A stretch of 36,655 nt of DNA from W589 sp964611805 (lineage in GTDB: Bacteria; Chloroflexota; Dehalococcoidia; Dehalococcoidales; Fen-1064): NCBI GenBank assembly GCA_964611805.1, contig CAZTBG010000018.1, positions 1 through 36,655 on the forward strand, written 5' to 3'. This document shows positions 1 through 7,091 of the stretch, piece by piece. The first letter of the stretch is position 1; each line of letters begins with the position of its first letter. The notes below the pieces were generated by a model, which ran no database searches, had not been told where the DNA came from, and saw nothing but the letters and a program-made list of their open reading frames with translations. A program made the translations under genes and the position numbers.

Positions 1-295
1 ACTGGCCGTAGGTATACTCCTCTCCCTCAGCCTTATGGGCGGTCATCAGGTAAGGCAGGTAGCTCTCGATGTAGTCCATGGTGGTAGGTGGTGGTACGCC
101 CTGCGGTACGTCCGGGATGAGTGGCCTGGTTCCCGGATAGCCTATCTGCAGCACCACCAGGTCAAGCTCCTTGCGACGCTGGCCGGCATAGCTCCCACGG
201 TCGATTCTGTATTCACGGCCCTTAGTCAGGGTCTTATTCAGACAGAGGAACCACGCCTCGGAGAGGTCTCTGGCCTCGATTATTGTTATTTCCAT
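1..295 (-). CDS. Thymidylate synthase-like protein, N-terminal part (cut by window edge)
   Basis: Reading the minus strand from the ATG at 295 gives 98 open codons to the window edge, starting MEITIIEARDLSEAWF. The stretches RGSYAGQRRKELD, PGTRPLIPDVP and the closing EEYTYGQ resemble the N-terminal half of the divergent ThyA-like thymidylate synthases annotated in Chloroflexi and archaea, where a YTYG motif lies near the folate/dUMP site. That assignment is from memory of the family. The catalytic cysteine region lies outside the window, so activity cannot be judged. It follows the stop of the upstream gene by 18 bases and probably shares its transcript. The minus frame is open throughout, and the plus-strand ORF over the same bases resembles nothing I know. 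Confidence 0.6.
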   Translation of the reverse strand, partial: MEITIIEARDLSEAWFLCLNKTLTKGREYRIDRGSYAGQRRKELDLVVLQIGYPGTRPLIPDVPQGVPPPTTMDYIESYLPYLMTAHKAEGEEYTYGQ

Positions 296-313
296 TTCAG
301 CAATTTGCTCCCA

Positions 314-1018
314 TTATCGCTTCCCGAAGATATTGAGGAACCTGTCCTCGTATTCGTCAAACAGGCCCCAGCGGTCAAGCTCCTCTTTTAGCGCTGCCGG
401 TGCTGTTTCCCCCCGGGAGGCCTGCCAGAAAAGCTCTTCAATTCTGAGCCTGGCGTCGGCGGGGATACCACGGGAGTCTACATCCAGGAGACCCCGCGCC
501 CCCATCTGCCCGATATTGTCGCTCAGAGACCTCCGGGTCATTTCAAAGATGAACCTTATCAGTGCCACGTCCCAGAGCTCGTCCAGTCCTTTGATGATGG
601 CAGACAGTGGGTCGCTGCGCTGGTCAATCTCGGCATTTATTTTGTCTACCACCGACCGCCAGTGGCCGGAGACGATGTTGAGTTCCTTTGGCTCGTTCTT
701 GTAGGCATAGAGCAGTCCCGGAACATTCGGACCGTACTCGTGTATAAGAGATTCGAAATATCTTCTGGCGTCAGCGCTAAACCCTTCCAGTCCGGCAAGA
801 TAGTAGGGAGTTACTATTTTGGGTCGTTCGGCCAGTACCCGGCCTTCCCTGACCACAGTCTCAGTCTCGGTATCAACCAGCTCGGTATAGGCTGGTTCTG
901 TGACCAGGTAGTAGTATATATTGGTCGTCCCGAAGGTGTAGAGGTTCTGGCGGGGCGCACGTAATATTTCGGTATACTCGACCGCTTTTCGGATTCTTTC
1001 GTCGTCAGTATCCACCAT
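314..1018 (-). CDS. Conserved hypothetical protein upstream of the thymidylate synthase-like gene
   Basis: This is a 234-residue soluble protein I do not recognise. The frame is open up to 1132, but the longer reading would overlap the upstream gene. An AGGAGG abuts a pair of ATGs at 1021 and 1018, followed by a GTG at 1015, so the start is one of these three; 1018 is given. The N-terminal half is rich in aromatic and beta-type segments (FGTTNIYYYLV). The C-terminal half looks helical and acidic. There is no signal peptide, membrane segment or metal motif. It lies between a coiled-coil-like protein and a thymidylate synthase-like gene on the same strand with short gaps, so the three are probably co-transcribed. 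A functional link to nucleotide metabolism is only suggested by position. Confidence 0.7.
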   Translation of the reverse strand: MVDTDDERIRKAVEYTEILRAPRQNLYTFGTTNIYYYLVTEPAYTELVDTETETVVREGRVLAERPKIVTPYYLAGLEGFSADARRYFESLIHEYGPNVPGLLYAYKNEPKELNIVSGHWRSVVDKINAEIDQRSDPLSAIIKGLDELWDVALIRFIFEMTRRSLSDNIGQMGARGLLDVDSRGIPADARLRIEELFWQASRGETAPAALKEELDRWGLFDEYEDRFLNIFGKR

Positions 1019-1047
1019 CATCCTCCTGCATCCCCTCACCCTGTCGT

Positions 1048-1638
1048 TCAGTCGATGCTGAGTATTTCTTGTCGGTACTCGTTGAGGTGCTCCAGATAGG
1101 GTGCGTCTAGTTGGAGCTGGAGTCTTCGCCACTCCTCCTGGAACTGCGGCTGTCGCTCGACGTCGACCCTCATTCTGGCCGCGGAACCGAGCTGTTGCTG
1201 GAGGGCCTGCTGTATCCTGGCTTCAAATTGTGCTCTCAGCTGTTCGTAAGCCTGCCGACGCTGCTGTGCTCCCTGCTCCGTGTAGTGGCTAAAAATCTGC
1301 CTTATCCGGCTGTGGGCATTCTCCACGCGGGCCTTATCGTTTTTGAGGAGCTTCAGACCGTCCATCGCCTTTTTATTCGTCCTGCGGATGGCCTCGTTCC
1401 TGGGCAGTTCGACATTTCTCACCAGTACTTCAGAAGCGCCAGCCACGATGTATTTCCTCTCCTCATCCTGGTACTGGCTCAACTCGGCTATCAGGTTACA
1501 GTTTTCCTTGAGATACCTGGCGGCCAGTTCCCTCCCCTTTGGCTCGAGCTTCCATTTCAGGCGCTCTTCCTGGGTGGCTTCGCCCAGCTTTTCCAGCTTC
1601 TCCATGGCTATCTCACGAGCACTCTTGATGTCGCCCAT
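1048..1638 (-). CDS. Hypothetical charged, probably coiled-coil protein
   Basis: This is a 196-residue, highly charged, almost cysteine-free protein that begins MGDIKSAREIAMEKLEKLGE. Long stretches are predicted helix by eye: residues 1-60 have leucine-spaced Lys/Glu repeats, and residues about 118-170 are rich in Gln, Arg and Glu (QQRRQAYEQL, QQALQQQL), typical of coiled coil. A purine-rich GGGGGTGAG lies just before the ATG. It is the first gene of the minus-strand operon with the next hypothetical protein and the thymidylate synthase-like gene. I do not recognise the family. A structural or scaffold role would be a guess. Confidence 0.7.
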   Translation of the reverse strand: MGDIKSAREIAMEKLEKLGEATQEERLKWKLEPKGRELAARYLKENCNLIAELSQYQDEERKYIVAGASEVLVRNVELPRNEAIRRTNKKAMDGLKLLKNDKARVENAHSRIRQIFSHYTEQGAQQRRQAYEQLRAQFEARIQQALQQQLGSAARMRVDVERQPQFQEEWRRLQLQLDAPYLEHLNEYRQEILSID

Positions 1639-1704
1639 AGCTCACCCCCGGATGTCTATTGGTATGCGTGTGTCTACTAAGATTATACAGGATTAAGGAA
1701 GGGG

Positions 1705-1744
1705 TATAAAGCCTTTATAAGTAGGCGGAGCCGCTTATCCGCCT
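1705..1744. repeat. Two adjacent inverted repeats between a lipoprotein gene and the downstream operon
   Basis: TATAAA (1705-1710), a 3-base gap and TTTATA (1714-1719) form a perfect palindrome. AGGCGGA (1723-1729) pairs with TCCGCCT (1738-1744) across an 8-base loop. The second could end the minus-strand transcript leaving the lipoprotein gene (stop at 1822), but no T-tract follows on that strand. The first could lie in a promoter or operator of the next operon. Neither role is established. Confidence 0.35.
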
Positions 1745-1821
1745 GGTGCGCAGATTCTTTCAATGTGTATTTAGTCAGTTTGTGGTAGTGTCGATATCAC
1801 CTGTATTATCTATAAAAGGGT

Positions 1822-2955
1822 CTATTCTATAATGGCACCGGTTTCATCCGTCTCTCTGAGCGTTTTTTCATGCTGCTGGCCGTCTCCATCAACCCAGGTG
1901 GCATGAATTACGTATTGCTGTACCAATGCGTGAAATTCCTCATCGGAGAAACCGTCGAGGTTGGCCTCCCAACTGACCAGGAAGGTTGCAGACTCGTCCG
2001 GGCCTAGGTCTGCTGGCCTTTGGTCGGGTAGGGCTTCCATCGTCTGTAGGCCCTGACTGGTGGCCTGCGAGTCAATAAATACCCTTACGTTTCTGGCTGT
2101 TGCTATGCCCTGGTTGGTGATAGTAACATCAAAGTCTACCTGGCAATGCTGGTCCTCACAACCAGCGCCGCTACCGACACCGATAACATACAGGTCGACA
2201 CCTCCAGTCGTGTCGGCAATCGGCGGCTCAATCTGGATGGGTTGGTTGAAGTCAAAGAATCTGAAGCTATAGTTCGCAATCACATGTTCCTCGCTCTCCG
2301 TATCCTCACCCTCGTCCTCGGTATATGTCATTTCATAGTGTGTGTCCAGCCGCCGTAACAGGTAGTCTTCCTTGCCCACCCAGAACTCTACATCATTTTC
2401 CGACTGGAGCTGTTGTTCGATGGACATCACCATCTCTTCATAGTACGGCTGTGAAGGGTCGAGATTGGCAATTTGCTCCTCTACCTGCGCTTCGATGTCA
2501 ACGTTGCCTCTGTAGTGAAAGCAGCTCACACCGTCGATTTTCTCATCCCGTAGTTTGACCAGCCCCACCAGGGTATCAAGTATCTCGACCGTACTGACGG
2601 CCCAGTTATTGCGAGCAGAAGCCATTGCCGACGGCCATTCGCGTACTTCCCAGCTATCACTGCCGGGGACCCGGTAGTATTCCGTCTGCCCGATTCTGAT
2701 GCCCTCCTGGGTTTCACCATCGCTGATGGTTATCATATGCAGCCTGTCCGGTGAGACGAACTCCCCCTGCATATTACCGTGGCTGTTTTTTCCTTCCAAT
2801 GTCATCGTGCCCGTCATCTCGAAGCGGTACGTCTGAAGCTCATTGACGGCATCAATAGCTCCGGCAATAACCTCTTTGGGGCTTGGCCGGGAGCCACCGC
2901 AGCTAGCGAGCAATACCAGTGAGACGAATGCTAATAGCATATATTTCTTTATCAT
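1822..2955 (-). CDS. Lipoprotein with LolA/LppX-like and C-terminal immunoglobulin-like (CARDB-type) domain
   Basis: This is a 377-residue predicted lipoprotein. MIKK is followed by a hydrophobic stretch and a lipobox LASC with Cys19 as the lipidated residue. A region at about residues 28-240 (AGAIDAVNELQTYRFEMTG, then alternating strands) resembles the LolA/LppX beta-barrel half-fold found in many Chloroflexota and Gram-positive lipoproteins. Residues about 250-377 have a VDFDVTITNQGIATARNVRV pattern typical of CARDB or similar immunoglobulin-like folds. A GGAG lies about 10 bases before the ATG. The small membrane protein just upstream (27-base gap) is probably in the same transcript. The ligand is unknown; binding of a lipid or another hydrophobic molecule is only a family-level possibility. 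A second lipoprotein of the same general type lies at 7953-8822. Confidence 0.8.
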   Translation of the reverse strand: MIKKYMLLAFVSLVLLASCGGSRPSPKEVIAGAIDAVNELQTYRFEMTGTMTLEGKNSHGNMQGEFVSPDRLHMITISDGETQEGIRIGQTEYYRVPGSDSWEVREWPSAMASARNNWAVSTVEILDTLVGLVKLRDEKIDGVSCFHYRGNVDIEAQVEEQIANLDPSQPYYEEMVMSIEQQLQSENDVEFWVGKEDYLLRRLDTHYEMTYTEDEGEDTESEEHVIANYSFRFFDFNQPIQIEPPIADTTGGVDLYVIGVGSGAGCEDQHCQVDFDVTITNQGIATARNVRVFIDSQATSQGLQTMEALPDQRPADLGPDESATFLVSWEANLDGFSDEEFHALVQQYVIHATWVDGDGQQHEKTLRETDETGAIIE

Positions 2956-2982
2956 AAGTGCATTCTCCTGACGGTAAAGGCT

Positions 2983-3378
2983 TTATATATAGGGGCAAAA
3001 TGAAGCCAGAACAAGGGGGACAGCAATCGCAATGATGATGCCCATAGAAACAGTTATTATAGCCGGCCAATACCATCTTACCTGCCAGTTGAGGGTCAGG
3101 TATCCCCCGAATACCAGCTGGACAGCAGCCAGAATAAGGGTTAATGATATCTTTATTGCAGCGTTAACATGAACGAGCATATAAAAAATAACGAGGACAG
3201 GATGGATTGGGAAGAGTGCTCCGACTACGCACAATATACCATGAAGTATCAGGAGAACTCCTACAATCCTTTTCCACAGTAGGTCATGGTTCATAGTATC
3301 TCTAGCAGAGCCAATCTGTAGGCTGTTAATCTCGTCTTTTTTCATCTTCGCGTCGGTACGCATCATTATGCTAGACAT
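2983..3378 (-). CDS. Small membrane protein of unknown function
   Basis: This is a 131-residue protein with at least three hydrophobic segments: IVGVLLILHGILCVVGALF, then one around FYMLVHVNAAIKISLTLILAAVQLVFGG, then PAIITVSMGIIIAIAVPLVLA. It is almost certainly an inner-membrane protein. The frame is open to a TTG at 3417, but that TTG is part of a good -35 hexamer (TTGACG), so translation must begin downstream. ATG 3378 lies about four bases after the predicted transcription start and has no Shine-Dalgarno sequence. ATG 3345 and ATG 3294 are alternatives. The lipoprotein gene follows after 27 bases. I do not recognise the family. Confidence 0.6.
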   Translation of the reverse strand: MSSIMMRTDAKMKKDEINSLQIGSARDTMNHDLLWKRIVGVLLILHGILCVVGALFPIHPVLVIFYMLVHVNAAIKISLTLILAAVQLVFGGYLTLNWQVRWYWPAIITVSMGIIIAIAVPLVLASFCPYI

Positions 3379-3388
3379 ACGTATGAGT

Positions 3389-3417
3389 ATCTTAACGTAT
3401 TTCCACCGATGCGTCAA
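3389..3417 (-). promoter_or_regulatory. Sigma-70-type promoter for the membrane protein and lipoprotein genes
   Basis: On the minus strand TTGACG (3417-3412) and TAAGAT (3394-3389) are separated by exactly 17 bases. The expected start is near 3382, about four bases before an in-frame ATG at 3378, so the transcript would be nearly leaderless. Confidence 0.55.
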
Positions 3418-3503
3418 TGTATCTTGCCTTAGCCTGTTGGCTGTTTTAGATAGGCAACACTTTAATAATCTTCCGTAATACCTCTGCGAACATAAAACGG
3501 CTC

Positions 3504-3586
3504 AAGGGGGACACCTACGAAATCCCCCTTGCTCCCCCTTTACAAAAGGGGGACACACACATTTCTTCTCCCTTTAACAAAGGAGA
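3504..3586. repeat. Diverged copy of the dispersed two-hairpin intergenic repeat
   Basis: Three stem-loops lie in a row: AAGGGGG (3504-3510) with CCCCCTT (3524-3530); TCCCCCTTT (3533-3541) with AAAGGGGGA (3545-3553), a perfect 9-base stem; and TCTCCCTTT (3567-3575) with AAAGGAGA (3579-3586), with one bulged C. The arrangement resembles the copies near 13470, 15350, 26200 and 29540. The assembly breaks 50 bases later, as expected near repetitive DNA. Confidence 0.6.
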
Positions 3587-3636
3587 TTGAGAGGGATTCT
3601 TCTTAAACACCCCAAAACGGTGTGAAGGCAATTTCG

Positions 3637-3736
3637 NNNNNNNNNNNNNNNNNNNNNNNNNNNNNNNNNNNNNNNNNNNNNNNNNNNNNNNNNNNNNNNN
3701 NNNNNNNNNNNNNNNNNNNNNNNNNNNNNNNNNNNN
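3637..3736. other. Scaffold gap of exactly 100 N
   Basis: There are 100 undetermined bases between a hairpin repeat and the archease promoter. Unlike the gap at 18804, the flanking sequences do not duplicate each other, so real sequence of unknown length may be missing. Confidence 0.95.
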
Positions 3737-3832
3737 TCTATCATAGGTACAGTATCTCTACCCATGTGTTCTCAGAATTATGCCACGTTATGTTGTGCCT
3801 GTCAAATGATGCTGCCAACAACCTGTTTATGT

Positions 3833-3854
3833 TTGACATGTCAGGTGATATAAT
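3833..3854 (+). promoter_or_regulatory. Extended -10 promoter with overlapping palindrome upstream of archease
   Basis: TGATATAAT (3846-3854) is a perfect TATAAT with the extended -10 TG. A TTGACA at 3833-3838 is only 10 bases away, too close to serve as its -35. It forms part of a perfect 10-base palindrome TGACATGTCA (3834-3843), which could be an operator. The predicted start near 3861 leaves about 11 bases before the archease ATG. Confidence 0.5.
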
Positions 3855-3871
3855 TTGCTCTGAGGTGGTGG

Positions 3872-4294
3872 ATGCTGGTGACGAAGGACTTTGAGCTTAT
3901 CGAGCATACTGCCGATGTCGGCATCATGGCCTACGGGGCTGATGTGAGGGAGGCCTTTGTTAACGCAGCCCGGGGTATGTTCAGCCTGATAACGGAGCTT
4001 GAGAGTATTCGAGAGGTCGAACATCGGGACGTTGAGGTTACTGCCCCTGATGTGGAGAGTCTGCTGGCAGCGTGGCTTAACGAGCTAATCTACCTGTTTG
4101 ATGTTGAGAACATGCTGTTTTCCCGGTTTGAGATTACGGAATTCAGTGATACTTGTCTCAGGGCCAGGGCGTACGGCGAGCCGGTAGATGGCTCGCGGCA
4201 CAAGCTGAAGGTCGGCATAAAGGCAGCGACCTATCACATGCTGGAGGTTGACCGGAGCAACGGCGGTAGAGTCCGGGTCCTGTTTGATATCTAA
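3872..4294 (+). CDS. Archease, activator of the RtcB RNA ligase
   Basis: This 140-residue protein has the archease signatures: FELIEHTADVGI near the N terminus with its conserved His and Asp, SLLAAWLNELIYLFDVE in the middle, and IKAATYHMLEV near the C terminus. Archease accelerates formation of the guanylated RtcB intermediate and lets RtcB turn over many times. The length is typical of the family. Its stop lies 15 bases before the rtcB ATG, and this tight pairing is the usual arrangement. The ATG at 3872 has GAGGTGG close upstream; a GTG six bases further in is a possible alternative. The pair points to RNA repair or tRNA ligation in the cytoplasm. Confidence 0.93.
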   Translation: MLVTKDFELIEHTADVGIMAYGADVREAFVNAARGMFSLITELESIREVEHRDVEVTAPDVESLLAAWLNELIYLFDVENMLFSRFEITEFSDTCLRARAYGEPVDGSRHKLKVGIKAATYHMLEVDRSNGGRVRVLFDI

Positions 4295-4309
4295 GAGGGG
4301 GTGGTGAAG

Positions 4310-5770
4310 ATGTCAGCACCGTGGAAGCAGGTTCTGAACAGGGTTGACGACTACTGCTGGGAAATCCCCACGAGCTACAAGGAAGGCATGCGGGTGCCCG
4401 GTCGTATCTATGCCAGTGAGGCCATGCTGGAGCATATCTGGCAAGAGCAGGTCTTTCAACAGGTAGCCAATGTTGCCTTCCTGCCGGGTATAGTGCCGTA
4501 TTCTATGGCAATGCCTGACGTACACTGGGGCTATGGGTTTCCGATTGGCGGCGTAGCTGCCACCAGGGTAAGCGATGGGGTGGTGTCGCCTGGGGGTGTT
4601 GGCTTCGACATCAATTGCGGTGTCCGCCTCCTGAGGACGAACCTCACTGCGGAGGAAGTTGGCCCCCGAATTGAAAAGCTGACCACCGAGCTTTACAACA
4701 ACGTTCCTTCCGGCCTGGGCTCCAAGGGCAGGCTGCGAGTTAATGAGAAAGAGCTGGATGAGGTAATGGTCAGGGGCAGCGCCTGGGCGGCAGAACACGG
4801 CTATGGCGATGCCGAAGATGTTGAGGTTACCGAGGAGTCCGGTTGCATCAGAGGAGCCGACCCGGGGAAGGTAAGCGCTAGGGCGAAGCAGCGCGGTATA
4901 CCTCAGCTCGGGACACTGGGTTCGGGGAACCATTTTCTAGAAGTTGAGCGTGTTAGCGAAATCTTCGACCGAGAAGCGGCGCGGGCAATGGGTATCAATG
5001 AGGTCGGGCAGGTGCTTGTCCTTATCCACTGTGGCTCACGTGGACTCGGGCACCAGGTCTGTACTGACTACGTTGCTTTGCTGGGGAGGGTTGTGCAGAA
5101 GTACGGCATCAGCATCCCTGACCGTCAACTGGCCTGTGCCCCGATACAGTCGACGGAAGGGCAATCATATCTGGAGGCGATGGCCTGTGCTGCCAATTAT
5201 GCCTGGACTAACCGGCAGTGCATCCTCCACTGGGTGAGGGAATCGCTGGTCAGTGTTTTCAGCAAGAGTCGGCAGGAGATGGGGCTTGAACAGGTCTATG
5301 ATGTTGCCCACAATATTGCTAAGCTAGAGAAGCACACTGTTGATGGCAAGAGACTCGACCTCTGTGTGCACCGCAAAGGGGCGACCCGGGCCTTTCCGGC
5401 GGGACACCCGGACATTCCCGAGGCCTACCGGAAAGTGGGCCAGCCGGTGCTCATCCCCGGGGATATGGGGCGCGGCTCTTACATTGCTCTGGGCACAGAG
5501 ACGGCCATGCGGATGACCTTTGGCTCTACCTGTCATGGTGCCGGACGGGTGCAGAGTCGGGCGGCAGCCAAGCGCAGTCAACGCGGTGCCGACGTCGTCC
5601 GGGCGCTGGCTGATAAAGGGATAACGGTTAGGGCGGGTAGCATGAGTGGACTGGCGGAAGAAGCGTCAGAAGCCTACAAAGACGTGGATGAGGTGGTTGA
5701 CATAACCCATCGGGCAGGGATTTCTAGGAAAGTTGTCAGGGCTGTCCCCATGGGTGTGGTTAAAGGATAA
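4310..5770 (+). CDS. rtcB: RtcB family RNA-splicing ligase
   Basis: This 486-residue enzyme joins RNA ends carrying 2',3'-cyclic phosphate or 3'-phosphate to 5'-OH ends, using GTP and Mn2+. Visible family motifs in order are DVHWGYGFPIGG, GGVGFDINCGVRLL (metal-ligand Asp and Cys near residue 103), LGSGNHFLEVE, IHCGSRGLGHQ, RKGATRAFPAGHP and STCHGAGR, whose His is the expected guanylylation site. The frame also allows GTG starts at 4301 and 4304. The ATG at 4310 is chosen because GAGGGGG (4295-4301) then sits 8 bases upstream. Length and motifs are complete. It follows archease in the same operon, and the next gene appears to have its own promoter at 5789. Confidence 0.95.
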   Translation: MSAPWKQVLNRVDDYCWEIPTSYKEGMRVPGRIYASEAMLEHIWQEQVFQQVANVAFLPGIVPYSMAMPDVHWGYGFPIGGVAATRVSDGVVSPGGVGFDINCGVRLLRTNLTAEEVGPRIEKLTTELYNNVPSGLGSKGRLRVNEKELDEVMVRGSAWAAEHGYGDAEDVEVTEESGCIRGADPGKVSARAKQRGIPQLGTLGSGNHFLEVERVSEIFDREAARAMGINEVGQVLVLIHCGSRGLGHQVCTDYVALLGRVVQKYGISIPDRQLACAPIQSTEGQSYLEAMACAANYAWTNRQCILHWVRESLVSVFSKSRQEMGLEQVYDVAHNIAKLEKHTVDGKRLDLCVHRKGATRAFPAGHPDIPEAYRKVGQPVLIPGDMGRGSYIALGTETAMRMTFGSTCHGAGRVQSRAAAKRSQRGADVVRALADKGITVRAGSMSGLAEEASEAYKDVDEVVDITHRAGISRKVVRAVPMGVVKG

Positions 5771-5788
5771 TAGGCTCTGGCGGTTGTG

Positions 5789-5817
5789 TTGACAAACCTA
5801 CATTACTGCGCAATACT
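5789..5817 (+). promoter_or_regulatory. Sigma-70-type promoter upstream of the zinc-ribbon/OB protein
   Basis: TTGACA (5789-5794), a 17-base spacer and AATACT (5812-5817). The predicted start near 5824 gives a leader of about 20 bases containing GAGAGAGGTG before the ATG at 5844. Confidence 0.55.
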
Positions 5818-5843
5818 GGTGAGAACTGGAGAGAGGTGTTTTC

Positions 5844-6551
5844 ATGGCTAACTGTCCCAACTGTGGCAGGTCAACGTTACGGACACAGGACTGGGCCTGC
5901 CAGTGGTGCGGGTACCCGCTGGTATCCGGGTTCTTTAAGCAGACGTCAATGACTTATCAGGAGGCGAAAGCCGAACGCCTGCACAGCTGGGTGGTGGCGG
6001 AGACGGCGATGGAGCTGGAGTCTCAGGGGGCCGGGGTTGTCGAGGAAGCAGAAGAGACCGGCGAGCCGGTGGTAGAGGCTGCTGAGGAAGTGGAAGAGAC
6101 CCGTGAGCCGGTGGTCAAGGCCGAGGAGGCAGGAGAGGTCAGTGAGCCGGTGGTCAAGGCCGAGGAGGCAGGAGAGGTCAGTGAGCCGGTGGCTGAGGCT
6201 GCTGAGGAGATGAAAGAGGCCAGCGAACCGGAACTAGTCCCAATAACCATTGAGGAGCTGAACAGAATCTGCCGGGAGGACAGTGAGGCAGTTGAAGCCA
6301 GATTCGTTAACACTATCCTTCAGGTAATCGGGGTAGTGGCCAGGATTCCCCCTATGGAATCCATTGAAAACCCGTGTCTCATTCTGACAAACGCTGAGAA
6401 ATCTGTGGCAAGGAGTTTGCTCTGCGTTTTCGATAAACAGCATGAGGCGGCAATTAACAAGCTGTCGGTGGGGCAGATGGTGACAGTGCAGGGCAAGTAT
6501 GACGGCTGCGTGATAAACATTCTGCTAAACGATTGCGTCCTCGTTGACTAA
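5844..6551 (+). CDS. Zinc-ribbon protein with acidic repeats and C-terminal tRNA_anti-like OB fold
   Basis: This 235-residue protein has three parts. Residues 4-22 form a zinc ribbon (Cys4, Cys7, Cys19, Cys22). Residues about 55-130 are a low-complexity Glu/Val/Ala linker built of degenerate repeats around GEPVVEAAEE, two of which are identical at DNA level. Residues about 135-235 (LNRICREDSEAVEARF, then strands ending VNILL-like) match the tRNA_anti-like OB-fold family as I remember it, including the pattern of a short loop region followed by VGQMVTVQGKYDG. Such OB domains bind nucleic acid or other ligands, but the partner here is unknown. There is no signal peptide or membrane segment. It follows rtcB by 73 bases but has a good promoter of its own. 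Confidence 0.75.
   Translation: MANCPNCGRSTLRTQDWACQWCGYPLVSGFFKQTSMTYQEAKAERLHSWVVAETAMELESQGAGVVEEAEETGEPVVEAAEEVEETREPVVKAEEAGEVSEPVVKAEEAGEVSEPVAEAAEEMKEASEPELVPITIEELNRICREDSEAVEARFVNTILQVIGVVARIPPMESIENPCLILTNAEKSVARSLLCVFDKQHEAAINKLSVGQMVTVQGKYDGCVINILLNDCVLVD
6105..6182 (+). repeat. Perfect 39-bp tandem repeat (two copies) inside the acidic linker
   Basis: Bases 6105-6143 and 6144-6182 are identical and each encodes 13 residues beginning EPVVKAEEAG. Neighbouring, more diverged units extend the array on both sides. The identity at synonymous positions points to recent slippage or unequal exchange. Confidence 0.9.
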
Positions 6552-6574
6552 TATGGTCACGTCTTCTGAACGGT

Positions 6575-6593
6575 GATTTGACTCCTTCAAATC
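6575..6593. other. Short inverted repeat after the zinc-ribbon/OB gene
   Basis: GATTTGA (6575-6581) and TCAAATC (6587-6593) flank a 5-base loop about 25 bases past the stop codon. The stem is AT-rich and no T-tract follows, so it is at best a weak transcript end. The rest of 6552-6716 shows nothing else I can name. Confidence 0.3.
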
Positions 6594-6716
6594 ATTAAAC
6601 GAGTGCCGAACTAAAGGCATTGTGACTTTTATTACAGATTTCCCTTCTCTAACAAGTCAGAATTGTGTTTGATACCTGAAGTATCGGGTGGTATCCGGAC
6701 AAGAGGAGGGCTACAG

Positions 6717-7085
6717 ATGTCTGAAGTAGAGGAATTAATCAAAACTACCCTGAGTGAAATCGAGCGCATCCTCTCGACCAAGGCGGTTGTCGGTGAGCCG
6801 ATGACTATCGAGGGTAAGACCATCATCCCATTGGTCAGCATCGGTTTCGGTTTCGGTGGCGGCGGTGGCAGCGGCGGCCCGAAGGACAAGATGGAGGGCT
6901 CCGGTACCGGGGCCGGTGGTGGCGGCGGTATCAAGCCGCTGGGTGTCATCGTCGTTGATGAAGCCGGTGTTAGAATCGAGCCAATCAGGGGCAAGGTTGC
7001 CGGATTTGTTGAGTCGGTTGCCGAAGGCGTGGCCAAGGTTGTCGAGAAGCGGCGCGAAAAGAAGGAAGAGAAAAAAGAAGAGTAG
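6717..7085 (+). CDS. GerW/YtfJ family protein
   Basis: This 122-residue protein begins MSEVEELIKTTLSEIERI and continues with a beta segment (GEPMTIEGKTIIPLVSIGFGF), a glycine-rich stretch at about residues 47-74, then IKPLGVIVVDEAGVRIEPI and a highly charged KKEEKKEE tail. This is the layout of the GerW (YtfJ) family, known from Bacillus spores and also widespread in non-sporulating bacteria and archaea. An upstream reading to 6663 exists, but AGGAGGG at 6704-6710 fixes the start at 6717. The next two genes follow with a 6-base gap and a 19-base overlap. A DUF2953 neighbour is the usual partner (YtfI) in Bacillus. The molecular function is not known to me. Confidence 0.88.
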   Translation: MSEVEELIKTTLSEIERILSTKAVVGEPMTIEGKTIIPLVSIGFGFGGGGGSGGPKDKMEGSGTGAGGGGGIKPLGVIVVDEAGVRIEPIRGKVAGFVESVAEGVAKVVEKRREKKEEKKEE

Positions 7086-7091
7086 AAGAGA

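Larger units (their letters stand above)
3418..3871. other. Gene-free region with a diverged hairpin repeat, a scaffold gap and the archease promoter
   Basis: No coding sequence was found here. From the left it holds a diverged copy of the dispersed hairpin repeat (about 3504-3586), 100 N at 3637-3736, and the promoter region of the archease-rtcB pair (3833-3854). The unresolved bases could hide a short gene. Confidence 0.7.

Noticed and set aside
35..391. 118-codon plus-strand open frame at the left edge
   Set aside because: The minus strand over the same bases encodes a thymidylate synthase-like N terminus and the end of another gene. The plus frame spans both and makes no sense as a gene.
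3833..3838. TTGACA as the -35 of the archease promoter
   Set aside because: It lies only 10 bases from the TATAAT, too close for sigma-70. It is better read as part of a palindrome next to an extended -10.
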